A stretch of 64,000 nucleotides of DNA from Micromonospora sp. NBC_01740 (GCF_035920365.1 NZ_CP109150.1:1178001-1242000); one strand, 5' to 3'; shown: positions 1-8,226, counted from the first letter of the stretch. Numbers and translations: made by a program. Notes: generated by a model from the sequence alone, not told the origin.

Positions 1-47
1 TAGTGCTTTGAGCAGCGGTTGTTCACACGGCGTCCCCGAACTGGTCC

Positions 48-302
48 TTGTCTACGAGCGTGCTGTTCGAGCACGGCAGTGACTACCGGAAGGGCTGTCT
101 GTTGTCCAACCCCGCCGTCCGCGGCCTCTGGCTTGCGATCGCCACTCTGACCGCCGCCCTCGTCGGCGCCACCGCCGGACTGCTCGCCTGGGCCGGCGGC
201 CTCAACCCACCCACCGCCGTCCTCACCGGCGGCGGCGCCTTCGCCGGCACCGTCCTGCTCGTCCTCACCGTCGTCCGGTTCACCACCGGCCAGGCGGAGT
301 AG
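48..302 (+). CDS. Small two-helix membrane protein
   Basis: Hypothetical 84-residue protein (TTG at 48; GTG at 60 is an equally good start). A short polar N-terminus carries the motif HGSDYRKGCLLSNPAVR, followed by two hydrophobic stretches at about residues 27–50 and 54–77 that would make a membrane hairpin. The family is not recognised. The segment encoding the N-terminal motif is repeated at 349–424, so this copy belongs to a local duplication. No partner gene is visible because the window begins just upstream. Function unknown. Confidence 0.5.
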   Translation: MSTSVLFEHGSDYRKGCLLSNPAVRGLWLAIATLTAALVGATAGLLAWAGGLNPPTAVLTGGGAFAGTVLLVLTVVRFTTGQAE

Positions 303-320
303 GTCACCCCGATCCGCACG

Positions 321-467
321 GTGCCCCTTGGCCACGACGTCGAGGGGCTGGTCCTTGTCTACGAGCGCGAGCACGGCAGTGACTACCGGAAGGGCTGCCT
401 GTTGTCCAACCCCGCCGTCCGCGCGGCGACGATCGCGGTGACCGTGATCGTGATGGCCGACCGCTAG
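321..467 (+). pseudogene. Duplicated fragment of the preceding gene
   Basis: A 48-codon frame from GTG 321 to TAG 465–467 contains the same HGSDYRKGCLLSNPAVR motif as the upstream gene. It then switches to an unrelated short hydrophobic end (AATIAVTVIVMADR) and lacks the two membrane helices. Nucleotides 41–122 and 349–424 match almost exactly apart from a 7-base insertion in the first copy, which puts the shared part in a different frame relative to upstream sequence. It looks like a recombination remnant rather than a working gene. Confidence 0.4.
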
Positions 468-618
468 CCCCGGAAAAAATCTTGGTCGCGGACTTCACGC
501 GGCACCGTCCGTCCGGTCCTACCACATAGGGGCCGGACGGGCGGCTTCCCGCCGACAGGCCCGGTCCAGGCCCAGCAGGCAATCAGACGTCAAAGTCGAC
601 GAGATCGGAGGGCCGCCG

Positions 619-1230
619 GTGGTCCAAGCGGAGAAAGGACTGGCCCCTGCGGCGCCGGAGCCACGCACCGAACACCGGCCGCCCTCGCCCCAGTCCTTGG
701 TCGACGAAGAGTTCAGGGAGTTCTTCAACACGATGTACGCGCCGCTGCTGTCGTTCGCCACCGTGTGGGGCAGGAGCCACCACGACGCGGACGAGGCACT
801 CGGCACCGTCATGGCCGACATGTACGGGCGATGGACCGATATTCGTCACCCGGTCGCGTACGCACGACGCGCAGTCACCTGGGCCATCCTCAAGATCCGC
901 CGAGATCGCGGCGACGACCGATGCTTCCCCGCACCGAGCGATCAGCTACCTGATGGGACGGACGAGGCCCCCGAGTTCGACCAGCTGGAAGGCGAGCAAT
1001 GGGTGACCCAACTGCTCGCCGAGCTGCCACCAACCCAGTACGCGGTGCTCAGCCGCTTCCTCGCCGGGCTGAGCATGAAGGAGATCTCCGACGAGCTACG
1101 CAAGAGCGAGTCGACAATCCGGCAGAACTTCAAGCTGGCTCGCGACCGATTGCGGCTACACGTCAAGGAGTACGACCGAAGAAGATCCGGCCCATCCGCC
1201 GGGCAGAGGCCGAGGGAGGAGAACCGATGA
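619..1230 (+). CDS. ECF-like RNA polymerase sigma factor
   Basis: A 203-residue sigma-70 family protein. Region 2 lies at about residues 30–100 (EFREFFNTMYAPLLSFATVW onward, then PVAYARRAVTWAILK). Region 4 lies at about 130–185, with LPPTQYAVLSRFLAGLSMKE leading into the helix-turn-helix. It should direct RNA polymerase to a small promoter set. GTG 619 is chosen because GGAGGG lies seven bases upstream. Its stop overlaps the ATG of the next gene (ATGA), so the two are probably translationally coupled, and no classical anti-sigma factor is adjacent. A short inverted repeat (509–540) lies in the leader. The family call is firm; the target promoters are unknown. Confidence 0.85.
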   Translation: MVQAEKGLAPAAPEPRTEHRPPSPQSLVDEEFREFFNTMYAPLLSFATVWGRSHHDADEALGTVMADMYGRWTDIRHPVAYARRAVTWAILKIRRDRGDDRCFPAPSDQLPDGTDEAPEFDQLEGEQWVTQLLAELPPTQYAVLSRFLAGLSMKEISDELRKSESTIRQNFKLARDRLRLHVKEYDRRRSGPSAGQRPREENR

Positions 1231-3050
1231 ACCACGGCGACTTCAACCGCGACCCGGTGGAGAGCGACGAGTTCTTCGGCGAGCTGGCCGACATGATCGA
1301 CATCGTCGATACGATGACCCACGAGCGGCTCAGTAACGGTGAACTGGACCGCCGTCGCGAGGACATCATAGATCGGGTGCGCCGCCGCAAGGCGGCCGCG
1401 CCGATCGCCAGCACCACCCCCGCGAACACGGCGCCGGCACCACGCCCGAAAATGGGCGCGTTCGGCAGCACCAGCAGGAGCACCCTCGACGGGCAAATCA
1501 GAATCGGCGCTTGGGAAGTTGAGTGGCAATCGCTGGTTTGCTCGTCACTACTCAAGGGCACCGTGGCGGACACCTTCGCACCCAGCAGCTCGCTTCCTGT
1601 GGCGGCCCACGCCGCCGCCCAAGCCGACGTCGAGCACTACCGCGACAGAGCGCTGCAGGAAGCCGCTGCAATCGTCAAGAAGGCGCAGCAGGAAGCCGAC
1701 GGCCTACGGGCCGAAGCACAGCGGATCCTCGACCAAGCGCGTCGAGAGGCAACGGAGACGGCCACAGTCCAGCCACAAGACGACCAGACAGCTGAACCCA
1801 TCGGTCCGCTCTCCCGCCACAACGTGCCGCCCAGCCCACCGGGAATCCACTCCTTGTCTCCGGGACACGGGTTGCCAAGGGCATTGGCAGAGCGGCTAAC
1901 CGCCTCGTTCATTGACCCTTGCAGCGAGTGGCCACCGGCGGTGTTGGTCGTTCCCGCCGCTGCTCCTGCCCAAACGGCCGCATCCCTACTGGGCAGGGAC
2001 ACCGCCGCTGACGCCGGGTGGGACGTTTTTCGCTGTGGAGAACCGGTCGACCCGCTATTGCTCGCGCAGTGCAAAGACACCATTAGCTCAGGTAACGGCG
2101 AACGCAATCTCCTACTATTGTTGGCGTACAGCAGCGGTGATTGGGAACGCGTCGCCGATGTGGCGCGGCGCTCGCGCCGTGCCCGTGCCGACGATTGCGA
2201 ACTGAGCCGCCGGTCGCTACAACGGCTCTGGCGGTCGCTGACAGCTTCGACGGCATACGACGTCGCGGCGCGGCGTCTTCCTGGCCTCTCTGCAGCGCTG
2301 GCGCTGTACTCGGATGACTCGACAACCAGCCTTACCGCGTCGCTGCCGATACTGTCGCCGGTGCGTCGAATGCTGCTGGCCTGTGATGTCGAGGGTTTCG
2401 CCAAGGCGGCTTCAAGCCTGCAATCGCACTGGCGACAGAAAGTCCGTCTGATTATCGGTGAGGCAGCAGCCGAAGCCGGTTTGGACAGCAACCGCTGGCT
2501 ACGGCGGGCCAGCGGCGACGGCGAACTCGCAATCCTGCCGGCGGGGACGCCACAGCACACCGTGTTCAATCAGCTGCTGGCCGCCTTGAACCGGCAGTTG
2601 CGCGAGCACAACCGCTACGCCGCAGACAAGGCACGGCTGCGTCTGCGAGTGGCAGTGCACGAAGGAGTCGTCACCTCCGACATGACCCACGGCTTCACCG
2701 GCCATGCGGCCAACACCGTCAGCCAACTTGTCGATGCACCACCGTTAAGCCAGGCGCTCTCGGAATCCCCGAGTGCCAGCATGGCGGTGGCGATATCGGA
2801 TCCGCTGTATCAAGACGTGACAAAGCACCAATCGGCAGCCAGACACGAACGGTACTTGCGAATCACCGTGCCACAGACCAAGAACACCTCAGAGGCAGCC
2901 TGGGTGCTCGTGCCCGACGAAAGCCTCAAATTTCCGAGCTGGCAGGGAGAAACCACAGAAGCCCACCCTGCAAACAGTCGGCGCTTCGCCGGGCAACACG
3001 ACCACCCGGTCAACTCACCGACGCGGCCGGGATTGCTGTCGGCCACCTAG
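1227..3050 (+). CDS. Coiled-coil protein with nucleotide-cyclase-like domain
   Basis: A 607-residue protein starting at ATG 1227 inside the sigma-factor stop. After an acidic N-terminus there is a charged coiled coil at about residues 136–181 (DivIVA-like, rich in Ala/Glu/Gln/Arg). A middle region follows that is not recognised. A C-terminal domain at about 382–550 resembles class III adenylate/guanylate cyclases: CDVEGF supplies a candidate first metal Asp, GDGELAIL the second, and RLRVAVHEGVV and GHAANTVSQLVDAP match the later strands. Substrate-specifying residues cannot be judged by eye, so it may bind a nucleotide rather than cyclise it. Coupling to the sigma gene suggests a joint sensory role, which is an inference. 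Confidence 0.7.
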   Translation: MNHGDFNRDPVESDEFFGELADMIDIVDTMTHERLSNGELDRRREDIIDRVRRRKAAAPIASTTPANTAPAPRPKMGAFGSTSRSTLDGQIRIGAWEVEWQSLVCSSLLKGTVADTFAPSSSLPVAAHAAAQADVEHYRDRALQEAAAIVKKAQQEADGLRAEAQRILDQARREATETATVQPQDDQTAEPIGPLSRHNVPPSPPGIHSLSPGHGLPRALAERLTASFIDPCSEWPPAVLVVPAAAPAQTAASLLGRDTAADAGWDVFRCGEPVDPLLLAQCKDTISSGNGERNLLLLLAYSSGDWERVADVARRSRRARADDCELSRRSLQRLWRSLTASTAYDVAARRLPGLSAALALYSDDSTTSLTASLPILSPVRRMLLACDVEGFAKAASSLQSHWRQKVRLIIGEAAAEAGLDSNRWLRRASGDGELAILPAGTPQHTVFNQLLAALNRQLREHNRYAADKARLRLRVAVHEGVVTSDMTHGFTGHAANTVSQLVDAPPLSQALSESPSASMAVAISDPLYQDVTKHQSAARHERYLRITVPQTKNTSEAAWVLVPDESLKFPSWQGETTEAHPANSRRFAGQHDHPVNSPTRPGLLSAT

Positions 3051-3281
3051 AACATCAATAGCTACAGAAAGGATTCAGCTAGTGAGACCGGGCATGGGAC
3101 TGCGTAGATCTTCGTGTTTGACTTGGGCATGCTCCGTTAGACAGGACGCCGGGCCTGCCCAACGGGCCACATCATGGCAGACAAAAATGAAGCCTGCCGT
3201 CATTGCGTGCCTTTAACGGCCTGCCGGTAGCTTCCGGGGGAGTTCTCCCCGGCTGCCCACACCTCACCGACAAGGAAGATC

Positions 3282-4262
3282 ATGGACGACACCGTAGCGA
3301 CGCGGGACGCGCTACTCGACTGGGCCTATGACCAGGCCGGCGGCGACACCATGAGCGATGTCCCGGTCACGCCATTCGCGGAAGAACGTGCTCTCGACCT
3401 CGACACCGGCTTCACGCTGGTGGACATCTGTGTAGCCAGCGGCCTGGCTCGGTCCGCGTCCACGTTCGGGAATCCGAGCATCATGCTGACTCCAGACGGG
3501 CTGACTTACGTGCAGAAGCGCCGCCGGCGCCGGGAAGATCCGGCGCTGCGCGCTGCCGCCGCCCGTAACGAACTGCTGCGGTGGATGTACCGCCAGCACA
3601 TCGCCGGGGTCCACATGCCCCTCCCGAGCGGGTTCATCTCGGCTCCCGAGGCGACCTTCGAGGGCAGCGCGTTCACCAAGAAGGAGATCGAGCTGGCTGC
3701 CCAATACCTCGCGAAGCGGGAACTGATCAAAGGCCCCGGCGCGTTCGGCCACACCGGCCCGCTGCGGGCCGACATCACCCCGGATGGCATGGACTGCGTC
3801 GCCGATTGGAGCGCCAACGTGTCCGCCTACCTGCGCCGTCAAGAGCCCACGGTCTCGACGTCGACCTCGACATACAACGGCCCCGTGTTCAACCACAGCA
3901 GCGCGAACGGGGCGCAGATCGCCTGGAACAACGAGTCGGTGACTCAGAACAACAACCGGGTCGAACAGGTCGCCCCGGGGTACGAGGCGCTCGCCAAGGC
4001 GCTGACCGAGGTGCTGCAACAGGTTTCGGCCATGGGCCTGTCCGAGGAAGCCCGGGAAGACGTCGACGCGGCCAGCAACGAGATCCTCGCCGAGATCGTC
4101 CGGGACGAACCGCGGCCCGGGCCGATCCGGCGGGCCGCGACGATCCTTCGCACCTGGCTCACTCCGATCGCCGCCGCCGGCACGGCCGGAGTCAGCCTGG
4201 GCGTAAGCGAAGGTGCGCAAGAAGCGGCGCGCACCGCCATCGAGCTGATCTCGCCGTTCTAA
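3282..4262 (+). CDS. Duplicated N-terminal unit protein with RHIM-like motif
   Basis: A 326-residue hypothetical protein with a good ribosome site (AAGGAAG) before ATG 3282. Residues 6–79 and 94–178 look like two copies of one unit: both open with RxxLLxW(A/M)Y and close with (L/I)TPDG, a pattern typical of small winged-helix folds. Residues 198–224 are Asn/Gly/Gln rich (YNGPVFNHSSANGAQIAWNN), resembling RHIM or bacterial amyloid-signalling motifs. A helical segment follows, then a weakly hydrophobic C-terminus (about 288–309, LTPIAAAGTAGVSLGV) that could touch a membrane. The layout is reminiscent of regulated-cell-death or conflict proteins, but no family is assigned and the role is inferred. 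Confidence 0.6.
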   Translation: MDDTVATRDALLDWAYDQAGGDTMSDVPVTPFAEERALDLDTGFTLVDICVASGLARSASTFGNPSIMLTPDGLTYVQKRRRRREDPALRAAAARNELLRWMYRQHIAGVHMPLPSGFISAPEATFEGSAFTKKEIELAAQYLAKRELIKGPGAFGHTGPLRADITPDGMDCVADWSANVSAYLRRQEPTVSTSTSTYNGPVFNHSSANGAQIAWNNESVTQNNNRVEQVAPGYEALAKALTEVLQQVSAMGLSEEAREDVDAASNEILAEIVRDEPRPGPIRRAATILRTWLTPIAAAGTAGVSLGVSEGAQEAARTAIELISPF

Positions 4263-4267
4263 CCGCT

Positions 4268-4313
4268 CTTGCTGGACTCCACGTACGGCGCGCCGTACGT
4301 GGAGTCCAGCAAG
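4268..4313 (+). terminator. Perfect 46-bp palindrome, probable terminator
   Basis: Arms 4268–4290 and 4291–4313 are exact reverse complements (CTTGCTGGACTCCACGTACG followed by GCG, then its mirror) with no loop bases. It starts six bases after the stop of the preceding gene. A transcript would form a very stable 20-plus-bp hairpin; there is no U-tract, as is common in actinomycetes. Its perfection and length would also suit a binding or recombination site. Confidence 0.6.
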
Positions 4314-4492
4314 AATTTCGTGCGCGTCCGCGGCTGGCGGGCACCGTCGCATTGGGGCTCACCCTCGGTGGACCGGCGGGTGATACTGGTGAGACCGCCT
4401 ATTGAACTGTCGTGTGTTCCCGGCGTGGGTAAGACCAATGGTCACCGTGTGCTACGAGTCGGAGCTTGGAGCGTTCCCTGTAGCCTCGCGTG

Positions 4493-5032
4493 ATGCCGAT
4501 CGAGATCGTGTTCGAGACCCATGCGCTGAGCGAGGACAACGAGCGTGGCATCGCCACTGGTTGGCTTCCCGGGCGCCTTTGCGAGCAGGGCCGAGCCAAC
4601 GCCGCCGACATGGGCCGACGTCGACGCGATGACGGCATCGCCGCGGTGTTCACCTCGGACTTGCGCCGCGCGGCGGAGACTGCGGAGATCGCGTTCGGCG
4701 ACACCGACATTCCGATCCTCTATGACTGGCGGCTGCGCGAGTGTGACTTCGGCACCCGCAACGGCTCACCTGGGGCCGAGGTCAAGAAGGACCGCCTCGA
4801 CTACTGCGATCGTCCCTATCCCGGCGGCGAAAGTCATGAGCAGGCGATCGCGCGGGTGGTCGGGTTCCTCGCCGATCTGCCGTCCAGGTGGACTGGACGA
4901 CGCGTCATGCTGATCGGGCACCTCGCGACGTACCGGGCGCTGGAACACGTAACCACCGGCCTGACCGTGCGGGAACTGGTCGCGGCCGATTTCGAGTGGC
5001 AAGCCCAAGGTTGGGAGTATCAGCTCGCCTGA
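4493..5032 (+). CDS. Histidine phosphatase family protein
   Basis: A 179-residue protein of the phosphoglycerate-mutase-like superfamily, starting at ATG 4493 (GTG 4490 also possible). The usual N-terminal RHG is replaced by ETHA, keeping the His but not the Arg. Other family marks are TSDLRRAAETAEIAF, WRLRECDFG, YPGGESHEQAIARV and the second catalytic His in VMLIGHLATYRALEH. It would remove a phosphate through a phosphohistidine intermediate; the substrate is unknown. It stands alone between a palindrome and the convergent recombinase operon. Confidence 0.75.
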   Translation: MPIEIVFETHALSEDNERGIATGWLPGRLCEQGRANAADMGRRRRDDGIAAVFTSDLRRAAETAEIAFGDTDIPILYDWRLRECDFGTRNGSPGAEVKKDRLDYCDRPYPGGESHEQAIARVVGFLADLPSRWTGRRVMLIGHLATYRALEHVTTGLTVRELVAADFEWQAQGWEYQLA

Positions 5033-5070
5033 TCGTCACGCAAGGCCGGTGCTGACTACGGTTTCCTGCC

Positions 5071-6561
5071 CTACCTGCCGTTGGCGCCGGCGGCGTAACT
5101 GGACCAGGTAGTGCCAGCCTCGGCGGCAAGGCGTGCGGTTGTGACCTGGTGGTAGCGGAGCGCAGCGGCGACGATCGGAGCGGGCAGGTCGAGGACGTGC
5201 TGGCGGATCGCCGCGGCGCGGGCGGCGGTCGCGGGGATGCCGAGGTCGTGGACCAGCGCGGACAGTGTGTCGGAGCGGAGTGGCTGGCCGGCGCGGCGGC
5301 CGGGGAAGAGCCAGCGGGATTCGCGGTTCGTGGCGGTGGCCATATTGCTGCGCTGGCCGAGGTACTCGAGCAGCAGAGCGGCAACCGGCCCGGGCGCCGG
5401 TGATGGCGGGTCACCGAGCCGCAGCAGAACTTGGTCGCCGTTGCGGATGACGTCGTCGATGGTGAGCTGGGTGGTCCGGCTGAGCGGCTGGGCGTAGAGC
5501 AGCAGGATCACGGCGGCGACCCGGCTGCGCAGCGGTGAGCTGTCGTCGGCGAGGACGTGGCCGAGCAGCGCGGTGCGGTCGCGCTCGGGCATCGGGGCGC
5601 CGCCGGGGCTTTGCGCGGCGGGCAGCTCGAAACGGCGAGTCAGTCGGGCCTTGGCTGACCACTGCAAGAACGCCCGGACGTTGACGCGGTTGCTGTTGGC
5701 CTGCTCGACGGACCAAGCATCGACATCAGCCTGAGTGCAGTCGGCGAGCTGGCGGCCGTGGCTGGCGAGCCAGCCGAGCAGTGCGGTGGCCTGGAGGACC
5801 TGCTCGCCGGCGTAGCGGCGCCCGGCCGGGCTGATCGGGCGGACCTCGGCGCGAGTCCGGAGCTGGGGCAGGACGTGCCAGGTCGCGAACCGGCGCAGAA
5901 TCTGGGCGTGCTCGGCTTCGACGACGCCGGCGAGGTGCTCGTGGAGCCATCGCTCGAACAGCAGGATCTGCTTGTCGACGGCAGGTAGCAGGCCGCAGGC
6001 CATGAGCAGTTCGCGCAGGTGCGCGGCCGCGCGCCAGGGCTGCAGCGTCCGGAACGCTTCGTGGGCCAGTGGGATCTCCTCACGGGCCAGGCCGCGGAGC
6101 AGGTCGGCCGCCGCGCCGCGGCTGGCGGACAGCCAGGTCAGCCCGGAGAGCGGCTTGTCCATGCCGCGCAGTTGCTCGGCGAGTGGAACCAGGCGTGGGT
6201 GGATGCGGCCGGTGTCGTCGTCGAGTAATTCGGCGATCCGGTCGGCGAGGGTGCAGCGGGTGCAGCGGCGGCCGCCGTGCAGCTTGCCTTCGTGGCCGCA
6301 GCGGGAGCAGGCGTAGGACATGGTGAACCCGGCGCAGTCCGGACAGATCGCGGCGCCGTCGTCCGGGCGCAGGCCGGGCAGGATCCGGTCGGTGCCGCAG
6401 CCAGGGCAACGGCCGTGCTGGCGGAGAGCCCGATCGTGGCAGGTGCGACAGACGTGCCCGTCAGGCCAGCGGCCAGCGAAGCAGCCGTGCCGGCCGCAAC
6501 GGGCGCAGTCACGCTTGTGCCAGCGTTCGTACTGCTCGGCGGTGGTGTAGGCGGGGCTCAT
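5071..6561 (-). CDS. Zinc-ribbon recombinase-like protein
   Basis: A 496-residue protein. The N-terminal ~120 residues hold several CxxC pairs (CARCGRHGC, CRTCHDRALRQHGRCPGCG, CPDCAG, CSRCGHEG, CTRC), so about three zinc ribbons. The rest resembles a tyrosine-recombinase core-binding plus catalytic region (LLYAQPLSRTTQLTIDDVI; ALRYHQVTTARLAAEAG), but the clear R–HxxR–H–Y set is not visible, so the enzyme is degenerate or divergent. Its ATG overlaps the XRE gene's stop (ATGA), making it third in a coupled operon behind a canonical recombinase. It probably helps that enzyme bind or target DNA (inference). Confidence 0.65.
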   Translation of the reverse strand: MSPAYTTAEQYERWHKRDCARCGRHGCFAGRWPDGHVCRTCHDRALRQHGRCPGCGTDRILPGLRPDDGAAICPDCAGFTMSYACSRCGHEGKLHGGRRCTRCTLADRIAELLDDDTGRIHPRLVPLAEQLRGMDKPLSGLTWLSASRGAAADLLRGLAREEIPLAHEAFRTLQPWRAAAHLRELLMACGLLPAVDKQILLFERWLHEHLAGVVEAEHAQILRRFATWHVLPQLRTRAEVRPISPAGRRYAGEQVLQATALLGWLASHGRQLADCTQADVDAWSVEQANSNRVNVRAFLQWSAKARLTRRFELPAAQSPGGAPMPERDRTALLGHVLADDSSPLRSRVAAVILLLYAQPLSRTTQLTIDDVIRNGDQVLLRLGDPPSPAPGPVAALLLEYLGQRSNMATATNRESRWLFPGRRAGQPLRSDTLSALVHDLGIPATAARAAAIRQHVLDLPAPIVAAALRYHQVTTARLAAEAGTTWSSYAAGANGR

Positions 6562-6890
6562 TCGTCAGGCAGGATCAGGGCCGGCCGGGGCCGGAACTTT
6601 CCACCGGTGGGCGGGGCGGGCAGGTCGCCGGTGGCGGTCTTGCGGACGCCGGCGTTCTGGGCGCTGGTGGTGATCAGCTCGGCGGGGGTGCAGCCGAGGA
6701 TGTCGCAGAACGCGGACAGCACCTGCAGCGACAGCCGTTCGGGGGTGCCGGAGACCAGCCGGTGGACCTGCGAGGCGGACAGGTCGATGCCGCGCTCGTG
6801 TAGCAGCGGCACCAGTTCGGTGGCGGTGAAGATCTTGTGCTGGGCCATCACCTCGCGCAACCGCCAGTCGTAGCTGACCTTGCGTTTCAT
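6558..6890 (-). CDS. XRE-family transcriptional regulator
   Basis: A 110-residue protein with a helix-turn-helix at about residues 8–70: the recognition part is IDLSASQVHRLVSGTPERLS and the end of the domain LQVLSAFCDILGCTPAELI. The C-terminal ~35 residues are Pro/Lys rich. Both ends overlap neighbours by four bases: its start with the recombinase stop, its own stop with the start of the zinc-ribbon gene. It is a likely autoregulator of the three-gene unit. The palindromic pair upstream of the operon (8052–8065, 8227–8239) are candidate operators. Confidence 0.8.
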   Translation of the reverse strand: MKRKVSYDWRLREVMAQHKIFTATELVPLLHERGIDLSASQVHRLVSGTPERLSLQVLSAFCDILGCTPAELITTSAQNAGVRKTATGDLPAPPTGGKFRPRPALILPDE

Positions 6891-8011
6891 GCCTTCCTCC
6901 CGGTCTGGGTGGCGAGCGCGGCCGCGGTCGTGGCGTCCAGGTGACGGCGCAGGGTGCTGGTGCGGTAGTCCGAGGAGACGCAGGTGTAGATCGAGGTGGT
7001 GGAGGCGTGTTCGTGGCCGACCTGCTCCTGCACGAACCGGGCGTCGTGGCCGGCCTCGATGAGGTGGGTGACGTAGGAGCGGCGGAACGAGTGGAAGTCC
7101 AGGCCCGCGTCGAGGCCGAGGGCATCGCGGTAGACGACGAACCGGGAGTTCAGCCGCTGGTTGCCGACCCGATGGCCACGTTCGGACGGCCACGCCGCCG
7201 GGTTGCCGTCGACGCCGAACAGCGGCCTGCCCTCGCTGAACCACTCGTCGAGCACGTCGGTCGTCCAGCCGAAGACCGTCAGTACGCTGCGCCGTTTCGG
7301 CGGCGAGCCCTTCTTGGCCTTGCCGTGCCGGACGTAGCAGACGCCGTACTCGCCGAACTCCGTCCCGCGGGGGTTGCGGCCGAAGTCGGTCGCATCCAGC
7401 ATCCGGGTTTCGTTGCGGCGCAGCCCGTAGGCGTACGCGGTCTTGAACAGGGTCGCGTCGCGGAACGCCGGCAGCCAGCCCTTGCGGCCGAAGCTACGGA
7501 TGCGGTCCACCTGGTCGTCGCAGTAGGAGAAGAAGGTGTGCAGCTCGCGGAGGGTGAACGCCCGCTTCGCGGCGTCGGCCTCGTTCTCCTGGGCGTGCAC
7601 CGCGGTGTTCCACTCGTGGACCACTTGGATCGGGTGCGACCCGAACCGGGCCTCGCACTGCTGCGTCCAGTCGTAGGCCGGGTCGGTGACGTACTGGCAG
7701 AACGAGCGCACCGCGTCCTGATAGGAGCGGATCGTGGTCCGCTTGACGTGCCGGATCGAGCGCAGATCACCGAGCCACTCGTCGAGCATCTGCGGCATCC
7801 ACTGCCACGGGAACGCGTTGGCCGCCGCGGCGAACGCGCGGACCGTGGCCCGCCTGCCCTCGACCGTGCTCGCCGCGAGGTTGCGCGCCAGTTGCTGGTT
7901 GCGCCACCCGTCGAGCATCGCGTCGAACACCTGCTCGGCCGGCCGCAGCAACGGCACGCCGTCGACCACATGCAGCCGCGCCGCGCCCGGCATTGGTCCG
8001 TTGAACCCCAT
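6887..8011 (-). CDS. Tyrosine-type site-specific recombinase
   Basis: A 374-residue integrase. The N-terminal SAM-like core-binding domain covers about residues 25–135. In the catalytic domain, YAYGLRRNETRMLD carries the first Arg, FHSFRRSYVTHLIEAGHD the HxxR, VGHEHASTTSIYTCV the His and the nucleophilic Tyr. ATG 8011 is chosen because GGAGGG lies nine bases upstream; an in-frame TTG at 8041 is possible. It is the first gene of the coupled recombinase–XRE–zinc-ribbon unit, and would cut and rejoin DNA for integration, excision or inversion. No attachment-site duplication could be identified in the window. Confidence 0.88.
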   Translation of the reverse strand: MGFNGPMPGAARLHVVDGVPLLRPAEQVFDAMLDGWRNQQLARNLAASTVEGRRATVRAFAAAANAFPWQWMPQMLDEWLGDLRSIRHVKRTTIRSYQDAVRSFCQYVTDPAYDWTQQCEARFGSHPIQVVHEWNTAVHAQENEADAAKRAFTLRELHTFFSYCDDQVDRIRSFGRKGWLPAFRDATLFKTAYAYGLRRNETRMLDATDFGRNPRGTEFGEYGVCYVRHGKAKKGSPPKRRSVLTVFGWTTDVLDEWFSEGRPLFGVDGNPAAWPSERGHRVGNQRLNSRFVVYRDALGLDAGLDFHSFRRSYVTHLIEAGHDARFVQEQVGHEHASTTSIYTCVSSDYRTSTLRRHLDATTAAALATQTGRKA

Positions 8012-8051
8012 CCGAAACCACCCTCCGTCACTCGCATCCAACGCGTGGATC

Positions 8052-8065
8052 TCGCATCAGATGCG
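8052..8065. promoter_or_regulatory. Palindromic site, copy 1 (TCGCATCAGATGCG)
   Basis: CGCATCAGATGCG is a perfect palindrome around a central A. It lies 41 bases upstream of the recombinase start and shares 13 bases with a second copy at 8227–8239. It is a candidate XRE operator or recombinase core site. The stretch 8012–8352 otherwise contains no convincing gene. Confidence 0.4.
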
Positions 8066-8226
8066 ACCGCAGCCGCGTTTGGGCTGGTCAAGTCATCGAA
8101 GTGGGACGGCGGAAATCGGCGGGAATCACGTCCGCTACGGTGGAATCCGACTCTCAAGAGGTCGCGTATGCCCTGGTCAAAGCCCTGCGATCGCGCGGCG
8201 AAGCGGACACGCAAAGTGTCGCGAGT

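Noticed and set aside
509..540. Short inverted repeat upstream of the sigma gene
   Set aside because: An eight-base stem around a 16-base loop is common by chance in GC-rich DNA; noted only in the gene entry.
999..1226. Upstream extension of the cyclase-like protein to 999
   Set aside because: It lies inside the sigma-factor gene in another frame and reads as Arg/Ala-rich sequence; the ATG at 1227 with ATGA coupling is far better.
3051..3281. Promoter-like TTGACT before the RHIM-like gene
   Set aside because: The distance to any -10-like sequence is too short, so it is not supported.
3312..4352. Long minus-strand open frame opposite the RHIM-like gene
   Set aside because: Arg/Gly/Pro-rich shadow frame caused by high GC at third positions; no ribosome site or family features.
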